DNA from: Curtobacterium pusillum
GTDB lineage: Bacteria; Actinomycetota; Actinomycetes; Actinomycetales; Microbacteriaceae
DNA length: 64,000 nucleotides
Assembly (NCBI RefSeq): GCF_007680845.1
Contig: NZ_VEIY01000004.1
Coordinates: forward strand, 62,001 to 126,000
Reading direction: 5' to 3'
A model generated the notes under the pieces. The model was not told the origin of the DNA, made no database searches, and worked only from the letters and a program-made list of their open reading frames with translations. Positions 47,337 through 56,114 of this stretch are shown here, piece after piece (the first letter of the stretch is position 1; the number at the start of each line of letters is the position of its first letter). Position numbers and translations under genes: made by a program.

Positions 47337-48533
47337 TCAGCGCCGAGCGCCGGATCCGTCCGCTCGGTTGCGCGCTGTGCCGGCCCGGATCGAACGCACG
47401 GCCGCCATCGGGGACTCGCCCCGTTCCTCCAGGAAGAGCTGCTGGAGCCGTCGCGGTCGCACGCCGGCCGCGTCGGCGATCGCCTGCAGGGTCAGGGTGT
47501 CGTCCGGGTGCTCCTCGATGAACGCGACGGCCCGTCGGAGCCGCCAGGAGGCGCGTCCCGGCCGGGCGGCGAGCGAGGCGCGCAGCGTCGTGGCCGGGTC
47601 CTCCCCGAACCGGTCGCGGTAGGCGGCGGCGAGGCGGCCGTGGTTCGTGAACCCCCACCGGCGGCCGACCTCGGTGACGCTCTCGTCGCCGTCCGCGTGC
47701 AGGAGCTCGCGACGGACCCGGTCGAGCCGGTGGTCCCGGAGGAACCGGTGCGGGGTCGTGTCGAGGGTGCGCGCGAACACGTCCTGCAGCCCGCGCTGGC
47801 TGAGGCCGCACGCGGCGGCGATCGCGCACACGGCGGGGCGTTCGGCAGCGTGGTCCTCGATGAAGCGGATGGCGTCGCGCAGCCGGTTCGCGACCGGGAC
47901 GTCCGTGCCGCGGTTGCGGATCGGGAACGTGTCGAGGACGACGGTCGCGAGCCGTCGGTTGATCGCGGTGCGCATCGGTCCGAGCACGCGGTCGTCGACG
48001 AGCACCGGCCCGAGTTCCCGGACGAGGTGCCGGAGCGGTTGCTGGCGGGCGACGACCTCGTCCTGCTGGTCGAACAGGAGTGGCCCCTCGGGGAGTCGGA
48101 AGCCGAGGTCCCGGCCGACCTCGCGGAGGAACCGGTCGGCGACGTGGATCCCGTTGTAGACCGTGCCCGACGACTCGAAGCGGTACGCCTCGGTCGAGGA
48201 GGCGATGTAGGGGCTGCCGGGCTCGACGACCCTGGTCCGGTCGGCGAAGTGCATCTCGAGGCGTCCCCGGGTGAGCCAGAACACCACGTGGTCGTCCCGC
48301 GGACCGATCACCCCACCGCGCTTGCCGCCCTCGGCGCGCATGGTCCGGAGGGTCAGGTCGTCGTCGCCCACGACGGTGTACTCGTACCGGGCGTCCTGGG
48401 TGGCGAACGTGTCCGAGGCGAACTCGGAGCCGTGGTACTCGGCCTCGAAGATGTCCGAGTAGGCGGAGCCGTCGCCGTCGGTGAACCGCAGTCGGCGGAA
48501 TCCGTTCGACGACGAGGCGCTCATGCCGGGCAT
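47337..48533 (-). CDS. AraC-family regulator with an extra half HTH
   Basis: 398 aa. A sensor domain (1-205) is followed by a complete AraC double helix-turn-helix (about 210-310: VCAIAAACGLSQRGLQDVFA, TEVGRRWGFTNHGRLAAAYR). A second, truncated copy comes after it (about 328-390): LRRAVAFIEEHPDDTLTLQA, IADAAGVRPRRLQQLFLEER, GESPMAAVRSIR, ending just before the second HTH would begin. The duplication is unusual. ATG at 48533 or 48524. Divergent from csoR; its -10 box (TAGGGT, 48572-48567) lies within the copper-repressor box, so copper may control it. Confidence 0.85.
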   Translation of the reverse strand: MPGMSASSSNGFRRLRFTDGDGSAYSDIFEAEYHGSEFASDTFATQDARYEYTVVGDDDLTLRTMRAEGGKRGGVIGPRDDHVVFWLTRGRLEMHFADRTRVVEPGSPYIASSTEAYRFESSGTVYNGIHVADRFLREVGRDLGFRLPEGPLLFDQQDEVVARQQPLRHLVRELGPVLVDDRVLGPMRTAINRRLATVVLDTFPIRNRGTDVPVANRLRDAIRFIEDHAAERPAVCAIAAACGLSQRGLQDVFARTLDTTPHRFLRDHRLDRVRRELLHADGDESVTEVGRRWGFTNHGRLAAAYRDRFGEDPATTLRASLAARPGRASWRLRRAVAFIEEHPDDTLTLQAIADAAGVRPRRLQQLFLEERGESPMAAVRSIRAGTARNRADGSGARR

Positions 48534-48564
48534 CCTGCCACGCTTGCGTCCTGGTCCGGAAGCG

Positions 48565-48581
48565 ATACCCTAGGGGGGTAC
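48565..48581. promoter_or_regulatory. CsoR-type operator
   Basis: ATACCCTAGGGGGGTAC has the TACCC-N-GGGTA pseudo-palindrome of CsoR sites. It overlaps a minus-strand TAGGGT and a plus-strand TACCGT (48579-48584), the likely -10 boxes of the two divergent genes. Confidence 0.7.
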
Positions 48582-48607
48582 CGTACTCGACCGCGACGGA
48601 GGACAGC

Positions 48608-48898
48608 GTGCACGAACACGTCGGCTACATCGGCGACAAGGACGACCTGCTCAAGCGGCTCCGCCGTGCCGAGGGGCAGGTGCGCGGGATCGCCCGGATG
48701 GTCGAGGACGAGACGTACTGCATCGACGTCCTCACCCAGATCTCCGCAGCGAACCGGGCGCTCGAGCGCGTGGCGCTGTCCCTGCTCGAGGACCACCTGC
48801 GGCACTGCGTCGCCGAGGCCGTCGCCGAGGGTGGCGACGCCGCGAACGCCAAGGTGCGCGAGGCGAGCGACGCCATCGCCCGGCTCGTCCGCTCCTGA
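48608..48898 (+). CDS. csoR: CsoR, copper-sensing repressor
   Basis: 96 aa. All-helical CsoR/RcnR fold (PF02583). The Cu(I) ligands are present with canonical spacing: C38, H63 and C67 (YCIDV, EDHLRHC), matching C36-H61-C65 of M. tuberculosis Cso[20 protein letters not shown] forms the DNA-contacting helix. GTG start with GGAGGAC seven bases upstream. First gene of csoR-copZ-copA; autoregulated through the box at 48565 (inferred). Confidence 0.93.
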   Translation: MHEHVGYIGDKDDLLKRLRRAEGQVRGIARMVEDETYCIDVLTQISAANRALERVALSLLEDHLRHCVAEAVAEGGDAANAKVREASDAIARLVRS

Positions 48899-48931
48899 CG
48901 AACGTCCATCCGCATCCTGAAGGGAACCACC

Positions 48932-49150
48932 GTGCACACCGAACTCCTGCTCGTCGAGGGCATGACCTGCGACCACTGCGTGATGAGCGTCACCGAGGAA
49001 CTCAGCGAGCTCGCCGACGTCTCCGACGTGGCCGTCCAGCTCGTGCCGGGCGGACGCTCCTCGGTCACCGTGACGTCGGCAGCCCCGGTGGCACCCGCTG
49101 CGCTCGACGCCGCGGTGTCCGAGGCCGGGTACGAGGTCGTGCGGTCGTGA
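48932..49150 (+). CDS. copZ: CopZ-type copper chaperone
   Basis: 72 aa single HMA domain with the Cu(I) motif GMTCDHC near the N-terminus, then [20 protein letters not shown] and a C-terminal EAGYEVV. It carries Cu(I) in the cytosol to CopA. GTG start after GGGAACCACC. Its stop overlaps the GTG of copA. Confidence 0.92.
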   Translation: MHTELLLVEGMTCDHCVMSVTEELSELADVSDVAVQLVPGGRSSVTVTSAAPVAPAALDAAVSEAGYEVVRS

Positions 49151-51372
49151 CGGACGTCGTCGAGCTCGACATCACCGGGATGACGTGCGCGTCCTGCGCG
49201 AACCGCATCGAACGGAAGCTCGGCAAGCTCCCCGGCGTCACGGCGACGGTCAACTACGCCACCGAGAAGGCGACGGTCGCCGGCTCCGACGACACCGCCA
49301 CGCTCATCGCCGCGGTCGAGGCCGCCGGGTACGGCGCCACGGTGCCGCAGGCGCCGACCCCGACCGGTCCCGACGGCGCGGACGCGCCCGTCGACGACCC
49401 CGCTGCGCCGCTCCGGCAGCGCCTGGTCGTCTCGGCCGTCCTCGCGGTCCCCGTCGTCGTGCTGTCGATGGTGCCCGTCCTGCAGTTCCCGGACTGGCAG
49501 TGGCTGGCCCTCGCGCTCGCTGCCCCCGTCGCGGTGTGGGGAGCGCTGCCGTTCCACCGTGCCGCGTGGGTGAACGCCCGGCACGGTGCCGCGACGATGG
49601 ACACGCTCGTGAGCGTCGGCGTCCTCGCCGCGTTCGGCTGGTCGCTCTACGCGCTGTTCCTCGGCGACGCCGGCACGACCGGCATGCACATGACGTTCTC
49701 GTGGTTCGCGACCGACCCTGAGGCGAGCGACCTGTACCTCGAGGTCGCGTCCGCCGTGACGGTGTTCATCCTCGCCGGCCGGTACATGGAGGCCCGGGCG
49801 AAGCAGCAGTCCGGTGCGGCCCTCCGTGCCCTGCTCGAGCTCGGGGCGAAGGACGCGACCGTGCTGCGCGGGGCGACCGAGACCCGCGTGCCCGCTGCTT
49901 CGCTCGTCGTCGGTGACCTGGTCGTCGTCCGACCGGGGGAGCGGATCCCGAGCGACGGCACCGTCCGCGACGGGTCGTCCGCCGTCGACCTCAGCATGCT
50001 CACCGGCGAGTCCGTCCCGGTCGAGGTGCGTCCCGGCGACGACGTCACCGGTGCGACCGTCAACGTCGGCGGCCGGCTCGTCGTGACCGTCACACGCGTG
50101 GGCGCCGACACCGAACTCGCCCGGATGGGTCGGCTCATCGAGGACGCCCAGACCGGCAAGGCCGCGGTCCAGCGCCTCGCCGACCGGGTCTCCGGGGTGT
50201 TCGTGCCGATCGTCATCGGGCTCGCCGTGCTGGCGTTCGTCGGGTGGATCGTGTCCGGCGGCACCGTGACCGCCGCGTTCACGGCCGCCGTCGCGACGCT
50301 CATCATCGCGTGCCCGTGTGCCCTCGGGCTCGCGACGCCGACCGCGCTCCTCGTCGGCACCGGTCGAGGCTCGCAGCTCGGCATCCTCATCGGCGGCCCC
50401 CAGGTCCTCGAGAGCACCCGCGGCGTCGACACCATCGTGCTCGACAAGACCGGCACCGTGACCACGGGCGCGATGGCCCTGCGATCGGTCACCGGCAGTC
50501 CGGACGCCGACGACGCGACCGTGCTCCGGCTCGCCGCCGCGGTCGAGGACGGGTCCGAGCACCCGGTCGCCCGTGCCGTCGTCGAGGCCGCGCGGGCGCG
50601 CGGCCTCGACCCGTCCAGCGCGTCCGACTTCGCGTCGGCCCCTGGCGCGGGCGTCCAGGCCGTGGTCGACGGCGACGTCGTCCTGGTCGGCACGGTCCGG
50701 TGGCTCGCGGAGTCCTGGTCGATCACCGTCCCCGACGCCCTGGCCGGGGCCGTCGACACCGCCGAGGCCGCCGGCGGCACCGCGGTCGTGGTCGCCCGGA
50801 ACGGCGCGGCGCTCGGCGTGGTCGTCGTCGGTGACACGGTGAAGCCCGAGGCGGCGGAGGCCGTCCGCCGCTTCGTCGCGCTGGGCCTGCACCCCGTCCT
50901 GCTCACCGGCGACAACGACGGCGCCGCCCGTGCGGTGGCGGCCGAGGTCGGCATCGACGAGGTGCACGCCCGCGCCACCCCGGCGTCGAAGCTCGACACC
51001 GTCCGCCGGCTGCAGGCCGAGGGGCGCAGCGTCGCGATGGTCGGCGACGGCGTCAACGACGCCGCGGCCCTCGCGGCGGCGGACCTCGGCATCGCGATGG
51101 GCGCGGGGACGGACGCGGCGATCGCGGCGAGCGACATCACCGTGGTCAGCGGCCGGCTCACCGTGGTGGCCGAGGCGATCCAGCTGTCACGGGCGACCTT
51201 GCGCACGATCAAGGGCAACCTGTTCTGGGCGTTCGCGTACAACGTCGCGGCGATCCCGCTCGCGATGGCTGGTCTCCTCAACCCGGTCCTGGCCGGTGCC
51301 GCGATGGCGTTCTCGTCGGTGTTCGTCGTGACGAACAGCCTGCGCCTCCGCCGCTTCACACCGCAGTCCTGA
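49147..51372 (+). CDS. copA: Copper-exporting P1B-type ATPase CopA
   Basis: 741 aa. One N-terminal HMA domain (GMTCASC, C14 and C17), eight transmembrane helices, the ion-binding CPC (C389-P-C391), DKTGT phosphorylation site (D433), SEHPVARA (the P1B His-Pro) and GDGVND (633-638). Exports Cu(I) from the cytoplasm using ATP. Copper rather than silver or zinc is supported by csoR and copZ upstream. GTG start overlapping copZ. Confidence 0.95.
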   Translation: MTDVVELDITGMTCASCANRIERKLGKLPGVTATVNYATEKATVAGSDDTATLIAAVEAAGYGATVPQAPTPTGPDGADAPVDDPAAPLRQRLVVSAVLAVPVVVLSMVPVLQFPDWQWLALALAAPVAVWGALPFHRAAWVNARHGAATMDTLVSVGVLAAFGWSLYALFLGDAGTTGMHMTFSWFATDPEASDLYLEVASAVTVFILAGRYMEARAKQQSGAALRALLELGAKDATVLRGATETRVPAASLVVGDLVVVRPGERIPSDGTVRDGSSAVDLSMLTGESVPVEVRPGDDVTGATVNVGGRLVVTVTRVGADTELARMGRLIEDAQTGKAAVQRLADRVSGVFVPIVIGLAVLAFVGWIVSGGTVTAAFTAAVATLIIACPCALGLATPTALLVGTGRGSQLGILIGGPQVLESTRGVDTIVLDKTGTVTTGAMALRSVTGSPDADDATVLRLAAAVEDGSEHPVARAVVEAARARGLDPSSASDFASAPGAGVQAVVDGDVVLVGTVRWLAESWSITVPDALAGAVDTAEAAGGTAVVVARNGAALGVVVVGDTVKPEAAEAVRRFVALGLHPVLLTGDNDGAARAVAAEVGIDEVHARATPASKLDTVRRLQAEGRSVAMVGDGVNDAAALAAADLGIAMGAGTDAAIAASDITVVSGRLTVVAEAIQLSRATLRTIKGNLFWAFAYNVAAIPLAMAGLLNPVLAGAAMAFSSVFVVTNSLRLRRFTPQS

Positions 51373-51391
51373 CGCGGGGCAGGATGGGGGC

Positions 51392-52387
51392 GTGGTGCAG
51401 CTGCCAGGAGTCCTCGGGTCCGCCGGAGCGGTGCACGTCGCGCCGATGGCCGGTGGGCCGAGCACGCCGGGCCTCGTGACGGCCGCGGCGCGCGCTGGTT
51501 CGTTCGGCCAGCTCGCCGCCGGCTACCGGACGCCGGACGCCCTCGCGGCGGACATCGCCGCGGTGCGCCACGCGGGCGTGACCGGCTTCGGGGTCAACCT
51601 CTTCGTCCCGAACCCGGTCCCGATCACCGACGCCGAGTACGACCGCTACCGGGCGGCGCTCGGGAGCGACGTGCCGAAGCACGACGACGACGACGCTTGG
51701 CACGACAAGGTCGCCCTGCTGCTCGACGACCCCGTCCCCGTCGTCTCGTTCACGTTCGGCCTCCCCGGGGCCGAGGTGGTCCAGGCCTTCCGGCAGCGCG
51801 GGACGGTCACGATGCAGTCGGTCACGGACCCGTCCGAGGCGATCGCGGCCGAGGAACGTGGCGTCGACGTGCTCCTCGTGCAGGGGGCCGGCGCCGGCGG
51901 CCACTCCGCCGTCCTCGACCCGTCCCGTGCCCTCGAGGACCGGCCACTGCCCGAACTCGTCCGGGCCGTCCGTGCCGTGACGTCGCTCCCGGTGATCGCC
52001 GCCGGTGGCATCGGCGGTCCGGGCGACCTCCGCGCGGCGCTGGCGGCCGGCGCGTCCGCGGTGGCGGTCGGCACGTACGTGCTGCGCACCGACGAAGCGG
52101 GCACGAGCCGGACACACCGCGACGCCCTCGCCGACCCGGCGTTCGACGAGACCGCGGTCACCCGGGCGTTCACCGGGCGGCCGGCCCGGGCGCTGGTCAA
52201 CGACTTCGTCCGGTCCCACCCGGACGCGCCGCTCGGGTACCCGGCGCTCCACCACCTCACCCGGCCGATGCGCACCGCTGCGGCGGCCGCGGGGGACCCG
52301 CAACGACTCCACCTCTGGGCGGGTCGGGGTTGGCGCGCCGCCCCGACCGGGCCGGTCGGGGTCGCCCTGGAGGCCCTGCTCGCCTGA
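51392..52387 (+). CDS. Nitronate monooxygenase family, FMN-dependent
   Basis: 331 aa. TIM-barrel flavoprotein of the NMO/2-nitropropane dioxygenase family: APMAGGPSTPGLVTAAARAG, GFGVNLFVPNP, LLVQGAGAGGHSAV (proposed catalytic His) and AAGGIGGPGDLRAALAAGAS (FMN phosphate site). It oxidises propionate-3-nitronate or similar nitronates, toxic plant products, to carbonyl compounds. GTG start 19 bp after copA, but its own -10-like element CAGGAT lies six bases before, so it may be separate from the copper operon. Confidence 0.85.
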   Translation: MVQLPGVLGSAGAVHVAPMAGGPSTPGLVTAAARAGSFGQLAAGYRTPDALAADIAAVRHAGVTGFGVNLFVPNPVPITDAEYDRYRAALGSDVPKHDDDDAWHDKVALLLDDPVPVVSFTFGLPGAEVVQAFRQRGTVTMQSVTDPSEAIAAEERGVDVLLVQGAGAGGHSAVLDPSRALEDRPLPELVRAVRAVTSLPVIAAGGIGGPGDLRAALAAGASAVAVGTYVLRTDEAGTSRTHRDALADPAFDETAVTRAFTGRPARALVNDFVRSHPDAPLGYPALHHLTRPMRTAAAAAGDPQRLHLWAGRGWRAAPTGPVGVALEALLA

Positions 52388-52389
52388 GC

Positions 52390-52431
52390 GGCCCGGGTCC
52401 CGTCCACAGGGGCCCGGGTCCCGTCCACAGG
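52390..52431. repeat. 21-bp direct repeat, two copies
   Basis: GGCCCGGGTCCCGTCCACAGG occurs at 52390-52410 and again at 52411-52431, immediately after the NMO stop. Function unknown; no hairpin is better than partial. Confidence 0.8.
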
Positions 52432-52468
52432 GGCGCAGGCCCTGTGCGCGCGGTCGTCCAGACGGCAC

Positions 52469-52474
52469 TACGCT
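52469..52474 (+). promoter_or_regulatory. -10-like TACGCT upstream of pgi
   Basis: TACGCT about 75 bp before the pgi start, the best -10 candidate in the gap. No clear -35. Weak call. Confidence 0.35.
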
Positions 52475-52549
52475 CGGACGTGGTCCGCGACGCAGCGCTG
52501 CGGTGACCCGCGGACTCGCACGTCTTGAAGGTGACCCAGGAGGACCCAA

Positions 52550-54259
52550 GTGACCGAATCCGCTCCCGTCGACCCCACGTCGACCGCTGGTTGGAAGCAG
52601 CTGGACGGCATCGCCGCCGGCTTCACCCCGGACCTGCGAGGGTGGTTCGACAGCGACCCCGGTCGCGCCGAGCGCTACACGTTCCAGGCCGCCGACCTGA
52701 CGGTGGACCTCTCGAAGGGCCTCGTCGACGACGAGATCCTCGGCGCCCTGCTCCAGGTCGCGAAGGACACCGGCGTCGCCGAGCGCTTCCAGGCGATGCT
52801 CGCCGGTGAACACATCAACGCCACCGAGGACCGCGCCGTCCTCCACACCGCACTGCGCCGCCCGAAGGGTGCCTCACCGGCGCTGGTCGTCGACGGCCAG
52901 GACGTCGACGCCGACGTGCACGCCACGCTCGACAAGGTCTACGGCTTCGCGACGAAGGTCCGCGACGGCTCCTGGACCGGCGTCACCGGCAAGCGCATCG
53001 AGACGGTCGTGAACATCGGCATCGGTGGCTCGGACCTCGGCCCGGTCATGGTCTACGAAGCCCTCAAGCCGTACGTGCAGCCCGGGCTCGCGGCGCGCTT
53101 CGTCTCGAACATCGACCCCGCGGACATCTACGAGAAGACCGCAGACCTCGACCCCGAGACCACGCTCTTCATCGTCGCGTCGAAGACCTTCGGCACGCTC
53201 GAGACCCTCACCAACGCCCGCCTCGCGCGCCAGTGGCTCTGGGAGAAGCTCGGCCTCACCGACGCCAGCGATGACGAGAAGTCGAACGCCGTCGCGAAGC
53301 ACTTCGTCGCCGTGTCGACCGCGCTCGACAAGGTCGCCGCGTTCGGCATCGACCCGGAGAACGCCTTCGGCTTCTGGGACTGGGTGGGTGGCCGCTACTC
53401 GGTCGACTCCGCCATCGGCACGAGCGTCGTCATCGCCATCGGTCCGGAGAACTGGGAGCAGTTCCTCGCCGGTTTCCACGCCATCGACGAGCACGTCCGC
53501 ACGACGCCGCTCGAGCAGAACGTCCCCGTCCTGATGGGCCTGCTCAACGTCTGGTACTCGAACTTCCTCGGTGCGCAGAGCCACGCGGTCCTGCCGTACA
53601 CGCAGTACCTGCACCGCTTCGCCGCGTACCTGCAGCAGCTCACCATGGAGTCGAACGGCAAGCGCGTCCGCTGGGACGGCTCGCCCGTCACCACCGAGAC
53701 CGGCGAGGTCTTCTGGGGCGAGCCGGGCACGAACGGCCAGCACGCGTTCTACCAGCTCATCCACCAGGGCACGCGGCTCATCCCGACGGACTTCATCACC
53801 GTCGCGAAGCCCGCGCACGCGCTCAAGGACGAGACCGGCGACGGCGGGGCCGTGCAGCCGGGGCAGGACGTCCACAACCTGTTCCTCGCGAACTTCTTCG
53901 CCCAGACGAAGGCGCTCGCGTTCGGCAAGACCGCGGACGAGGTTCGGGCCGAGGGCACCACCGATGAGGCGATCGTCGCCGCGCGCACCTTCACGGGCAA
54001 CAAGCCGTCGACGTCGATCCTCGCGCCGGAGCTCACCCCGAGCGTGCTCGGCCAGCTCATCGCCCTCTACGAGCACATCGTCTTCACCGAGGGCACGATC
54101 TGGGGCATCGACTCGTTCGACCAGTGGGGCGTGGAGCTCGGCAAGCAGCTCGCGCTGCAGATCGCCCCGGCGGTCGAGGGTGACCGTGCCGCGCTCGAGT
54201 CGCAGGACTCCTCGACGAAGGCGCTCATCGCGAAGTACCTGGAGCTGCGCGGCGAGTAA
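52550..54259 (+). CDS. pgi: Glucose-6-phosphate isomerase
   Basis: 569 aa, the usual length of bacterial Pgi. [20 protein letters not shown] (phosphosugar loop), [13 protein letters not shown]-like [31 protein letters not shown] and the C-terminal [14 protein letters not shown] are signatures. Interconverts glucose-6-phosphate and fructose-6-phosphate in glycolysis, cytoplasmic. GTG start with AGGAGG six bases upstream. A perfect 48-bp palindrome begins 12 bp after the stop. Confidence 0.97.
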   Translation: MTESAPVDPTSTAGWKQLDGIAAGFTPDLRGWFDSDPGRAERYTFQAADLTVDLSKGLVDDEILGALLQVAKDTGVAERFQAMLAGEHINATEDRAVLHTALRRPKGASPALVVDGQDVDADVHATLDKVYGFATKVRDGSWTGVTGKRIETVVNIGIGGSDLGPVMVYEALKPYVQPGLAARFVSNIDPADIYEKTADLDPETTLFIVASKTFGTLETLTNARLARQWLWEKLGLTDASDDEKSNAVAKHFVAVSTALDKVAAFGIDPENAFGFWDWVGGRYSVDSAIGTSVVIAIGPENWEQFLAGFHAIDEHVRTTPLEQNVPVLMGLLNVWYSNFLGAQSHAVLPYTQYLHRFAAYLQQLTMESNGKRVRWDGSPVTTETGEVFWGEPGTNGQHAFYQLIHQGTRLIPTDFITVAKPAHALKDETGDGGAVQPGQDVHNLFLANFFAQTKALAFGKTADEVRAEGTTDEAIVAARTFTGNKPSTSILAPELTPSVLGQLIALYEHIVFTEGTIWGIDSFDQWGVELGKQLALQIAPAVEGDRAALESQDSSTKALIAKYLELRGE

Positions 54260-54270
54260 CGCGCGCACCT

Positions 54271-54318
54271 GACGGACGGGAGGCGCGGTGCCAGCTGGCA
54301 CCGCGCCTCCCGTCCGTC
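54271..54318. repeat. Family 1 palindrome, 48 bp, perfect
   Basis: Left arm GACGGACGGGAGGCGCGGTG continues CCAG and meets its exact reverse complement. It is the longest perfect copy. It lies 11 bp after the pgi stop and would form a 24-bp stem. Confidence 0.92.
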
Positions 54319-54340
54319 TGCCGGTCGCGGGCCGACGCGG

Positions 54341-54412
54341 GCCGAGTCTCGGCGCGAGCGACACTTCTCGGGGCTCGGAGCCCGAGGAACGTCGCCCAGC
54401 CCGAGTCTCGGG
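54341..54412. repeat. Family 3 element, plus orientation
   Basis: About 72 bp bounded by GCCGAGTCTCGG and CCCGAGTCTCGGGC. The interior GAGCGACACT-TCTCG ... CCCGAG ... GTCGCCCAG is shared with the inverted copy at 59127. It lies between pgi and the convergent LysM gene. Confidence 0.8.
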
Positions 54413-54439
54413 CCGCGGAAGCCGCCGCAGCGGCGCGCG

Positions 54440-55342
54440 TCAGCGCGCGAGCGGGTCGAGGTTGAGGGTGGTGCCCTCGTAGAGGTGCTGGTCGTCGCCG
54501 AACACCTGGACGCCCTCGTTCAGCCAGACGAGCGCCCGCACGCTGATCCCGAACCGTGCGGCGACGTCGCCGATGAGGTCGTCCGGCGCCACGGTGTACG
54601 ACTTCGGGGCGCCGCTCGACGTCCTCGCGGGGACCGTCCCGTTGGCGTTCGCCCGGGCTCCCGCGTCCACCGGGTGCACGTTCGTCTGCCGGGCCGGTAC
54701 CGACCAGCGCACCGTCGTCACGGCGAGGACCTTGTCGGCACCGATCTCGACGGGGACGTCCTGCCCCGCCGCCGCTGCCGAGTACGTCACGAGCGTGCCG
54801 AGGTGCGACGGGTCCACCCCGGACCCGGTGAGCGGCACGGATGCGGCGATCGCGCCACTCGTCGGTCCGCCGAGGGTGTGGTCGCCGACGCCGTGGTAGG
54901 TCAGTCCGTCGCCGACCTTCCGGGGCAGGTCGAACAGGCCGACGGCGATCGGGACGGGCAGGGTCGAGGTGATCCCGGAGTACTGCGCCGTGAAGGTGTC
55001 GTCGCCGTTCGCGACCACCCGGAAGTGGAAGTGGATGCTGCCCTTCGGGGATGCCACGTCGCCCTGGGCGAGCACCGTGCCGGCCGGGATCGGTGTCAGC
55101 GTCGGAGCTGGTGCCGCCGCCTCGGTCGGGGCGGGCGTCGGAGTGCGGGGGTGGGCGGAGGCCTCGAGGAGGTCCCCGGCCGACTCGCCGTCCGGGGTCG
55201 CGGTGTCGCTCGGCGTCGGGGTGGCCGTCGCCGGCGGGCTGGAGGGAGCGGGCAGCGCCCCGTCCGACCCGCGCAGCAACGAGCAGCCGGACAGCGCGAG
55301 CGTGGCCAGCAGCGCGGCGGCGATCGCAGCCGTCCTGTTCAT
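54440..55342 (-). CDS. LysM-domain lipoprotein
   Basis: 300 aa. Lipoprotein signal with lipobox ALSGC (Cys about 20), a Pro/Thr/Ser linker with dense TPTP repeats, a beta-rich middle domain (about 90-215: KGSIHFHFRVVANGDDTFTA, LPVPIAVGLFDLPRKVGDGL), then a C-terminal LysM: SYTVAPDDLIGDVAARFGIS, ALVWLNEG, TLNLDP. It is anchored in the membrane and probably contacts peptidoglycan. Divergent from the gene at 55462. Confidence 0.82.
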   Translation of the reverse strand: MNRTAAIAAALLATLALSGCSLLRGSDGALPAPSSPPATATPTPSDTATPDGESAGDLLEASAHPRTPTPAPTEAAAPAPTLTPIPAGTVLAQGDVASPKGSIHFHFRVVANGDDTFTAQYSGITSTLPVPIAVGLFDLPRKVGDGLTYHGVGDHTLGGPTSGAIAASVPLTGSGVDPSHLGTLVTYSAAAAGQDVPVEIGADKVLAVTTVRWSVPARQTNVHPVDAGARANANGTVPARTSSGAPKSYTVAPDDLIGDVAARFGISVRALVWLNEGVQVFGDDQHLYEGTTLNLDPLAR

Positions 55343-55449
55343 GATTCCCCCTCACCCCGACGGTAGCCGACGGGACGCCGCTGCGGGGACGTCGTGACCG
55401 AGATGTGTCCTCGGGCACAGGCCCGTGCGCCGCTGTCGGTCGGAGGCGT

Positions 55450-55461
55450 TACCGTCGGTGC
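55450..55461 (+). promoter_or_regulatory. -10 box TACCGT for a leaderless gene
   Basis: TACCGT (55450-55455), six bases, ATG at 55462; GGAG lies further upstream at 55442 and is not in ribosome-site position. Confidence 0.55.
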
Positions 55462-55986
55462 ATGGAGCGTTCGGAGATCCTCGCCGCGGCGGCTGCCGCG
55501 CACGCTGCCCGCATCGCCGAAGCGGGCGGCGACGATGCAGCAGCACGTGAGCGGGCCGAGGCGGTCCGGAAGCGTGCCGACGGCCTGACCGACCGGATCG
55601 AGCGGAGCGAAGCGGCCGACGCCGAACGGGACGCCGACCGGCGCCGCGCGGGGGAAGCGGACCGAGCTGCCTCCCGGACCGAGGGCTCGCTCTCCGACTG
55701 GCACCGGATGGGCACCCGCCGCGGTGTCACGCCGGACGAACAGGTCCGGACGGCGTGGACGGTGACGGGGGTCCCGGAGCCCGGCGATGCCCGGGCCCTG
55801 GCGAACATCCTGCTCTCGACCGCCGGGCACGCCGGCCGTGTCGCCGATGCCGCGCGGCGGAACCCCAGGCTCTCCGGCGCCGCGAGTGCTGCCGCTCGCC
55901 GGACGGTCCGGCGGTACACGGACCACGGAGCGGACATGGCCTCGTTGGGGGACGTCCTCGACGAGCCGACCCCTGAGGACGACTGA
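55462..55986 (+). CDS. Charged helical protein of unknown function
   Basis: 174 aa. The first 75 residues are Ala/Arg/Glu-rich and predict as one long helix or coiled coil (ARERAEAVRKRADGLTDRIE). The rest (SLSDWHRMGTRRGVTPDEQV, NILLSTAGHAGRVADAARRN) is mixed. No signal peptide, membrane helix or known motif. Leaderless ATG behind TACCGT. Confidence 0.65.
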   Translation: MERSEILAAAAAAHAARIAEAGGDDAAARERAEAVRKRADGLTDRIERSEAADAERDADRRRAGEADRAASRTEGSLSDWHRMGTRRGVTPDEQVRTAWTVTGVPEPGDARALANILLSTAGHAGRVADAARRNPRLSGAASAAARRTVRRYTDHGADMASLGDVLDEPTPEDD

Positions 55987-56041
55987 CGGCTGACCAGGGC
56001 TTTCGTGGAGCGATCCAATCAGCAAATGTCTGTATGTGTGA

Positions 56042-56069
56042 TTGACAGGACATGGATTCGGGTTACGAT
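56042..56069 (+). promoter_or_regulatory. Promoter of the sugar porter gene
   Basis: TTGACA (56042-56047), a 16-bp spacer, TACGAT (56064-56069). The upstream 40 bp are unusually AT-rich and carry an inverted AATCA / TGATT pair flanking CTGTATGTG, a possible regulator site. Confidence 0.7.
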
Positions 56070-56114
56070 CCTTCCAAGCGATGCAGCCTGATCACTGACG
56101 AAGGAGTCACCCGG

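Noticed and set aside
48625-50967. A 780-codon minus-strand frame opposite csoR-copZ-copA
   Set aside because: Composition is low-complexity Arg/Gly/Asp/His, and the plus strand holds clear copper genes with catalytic motifs.
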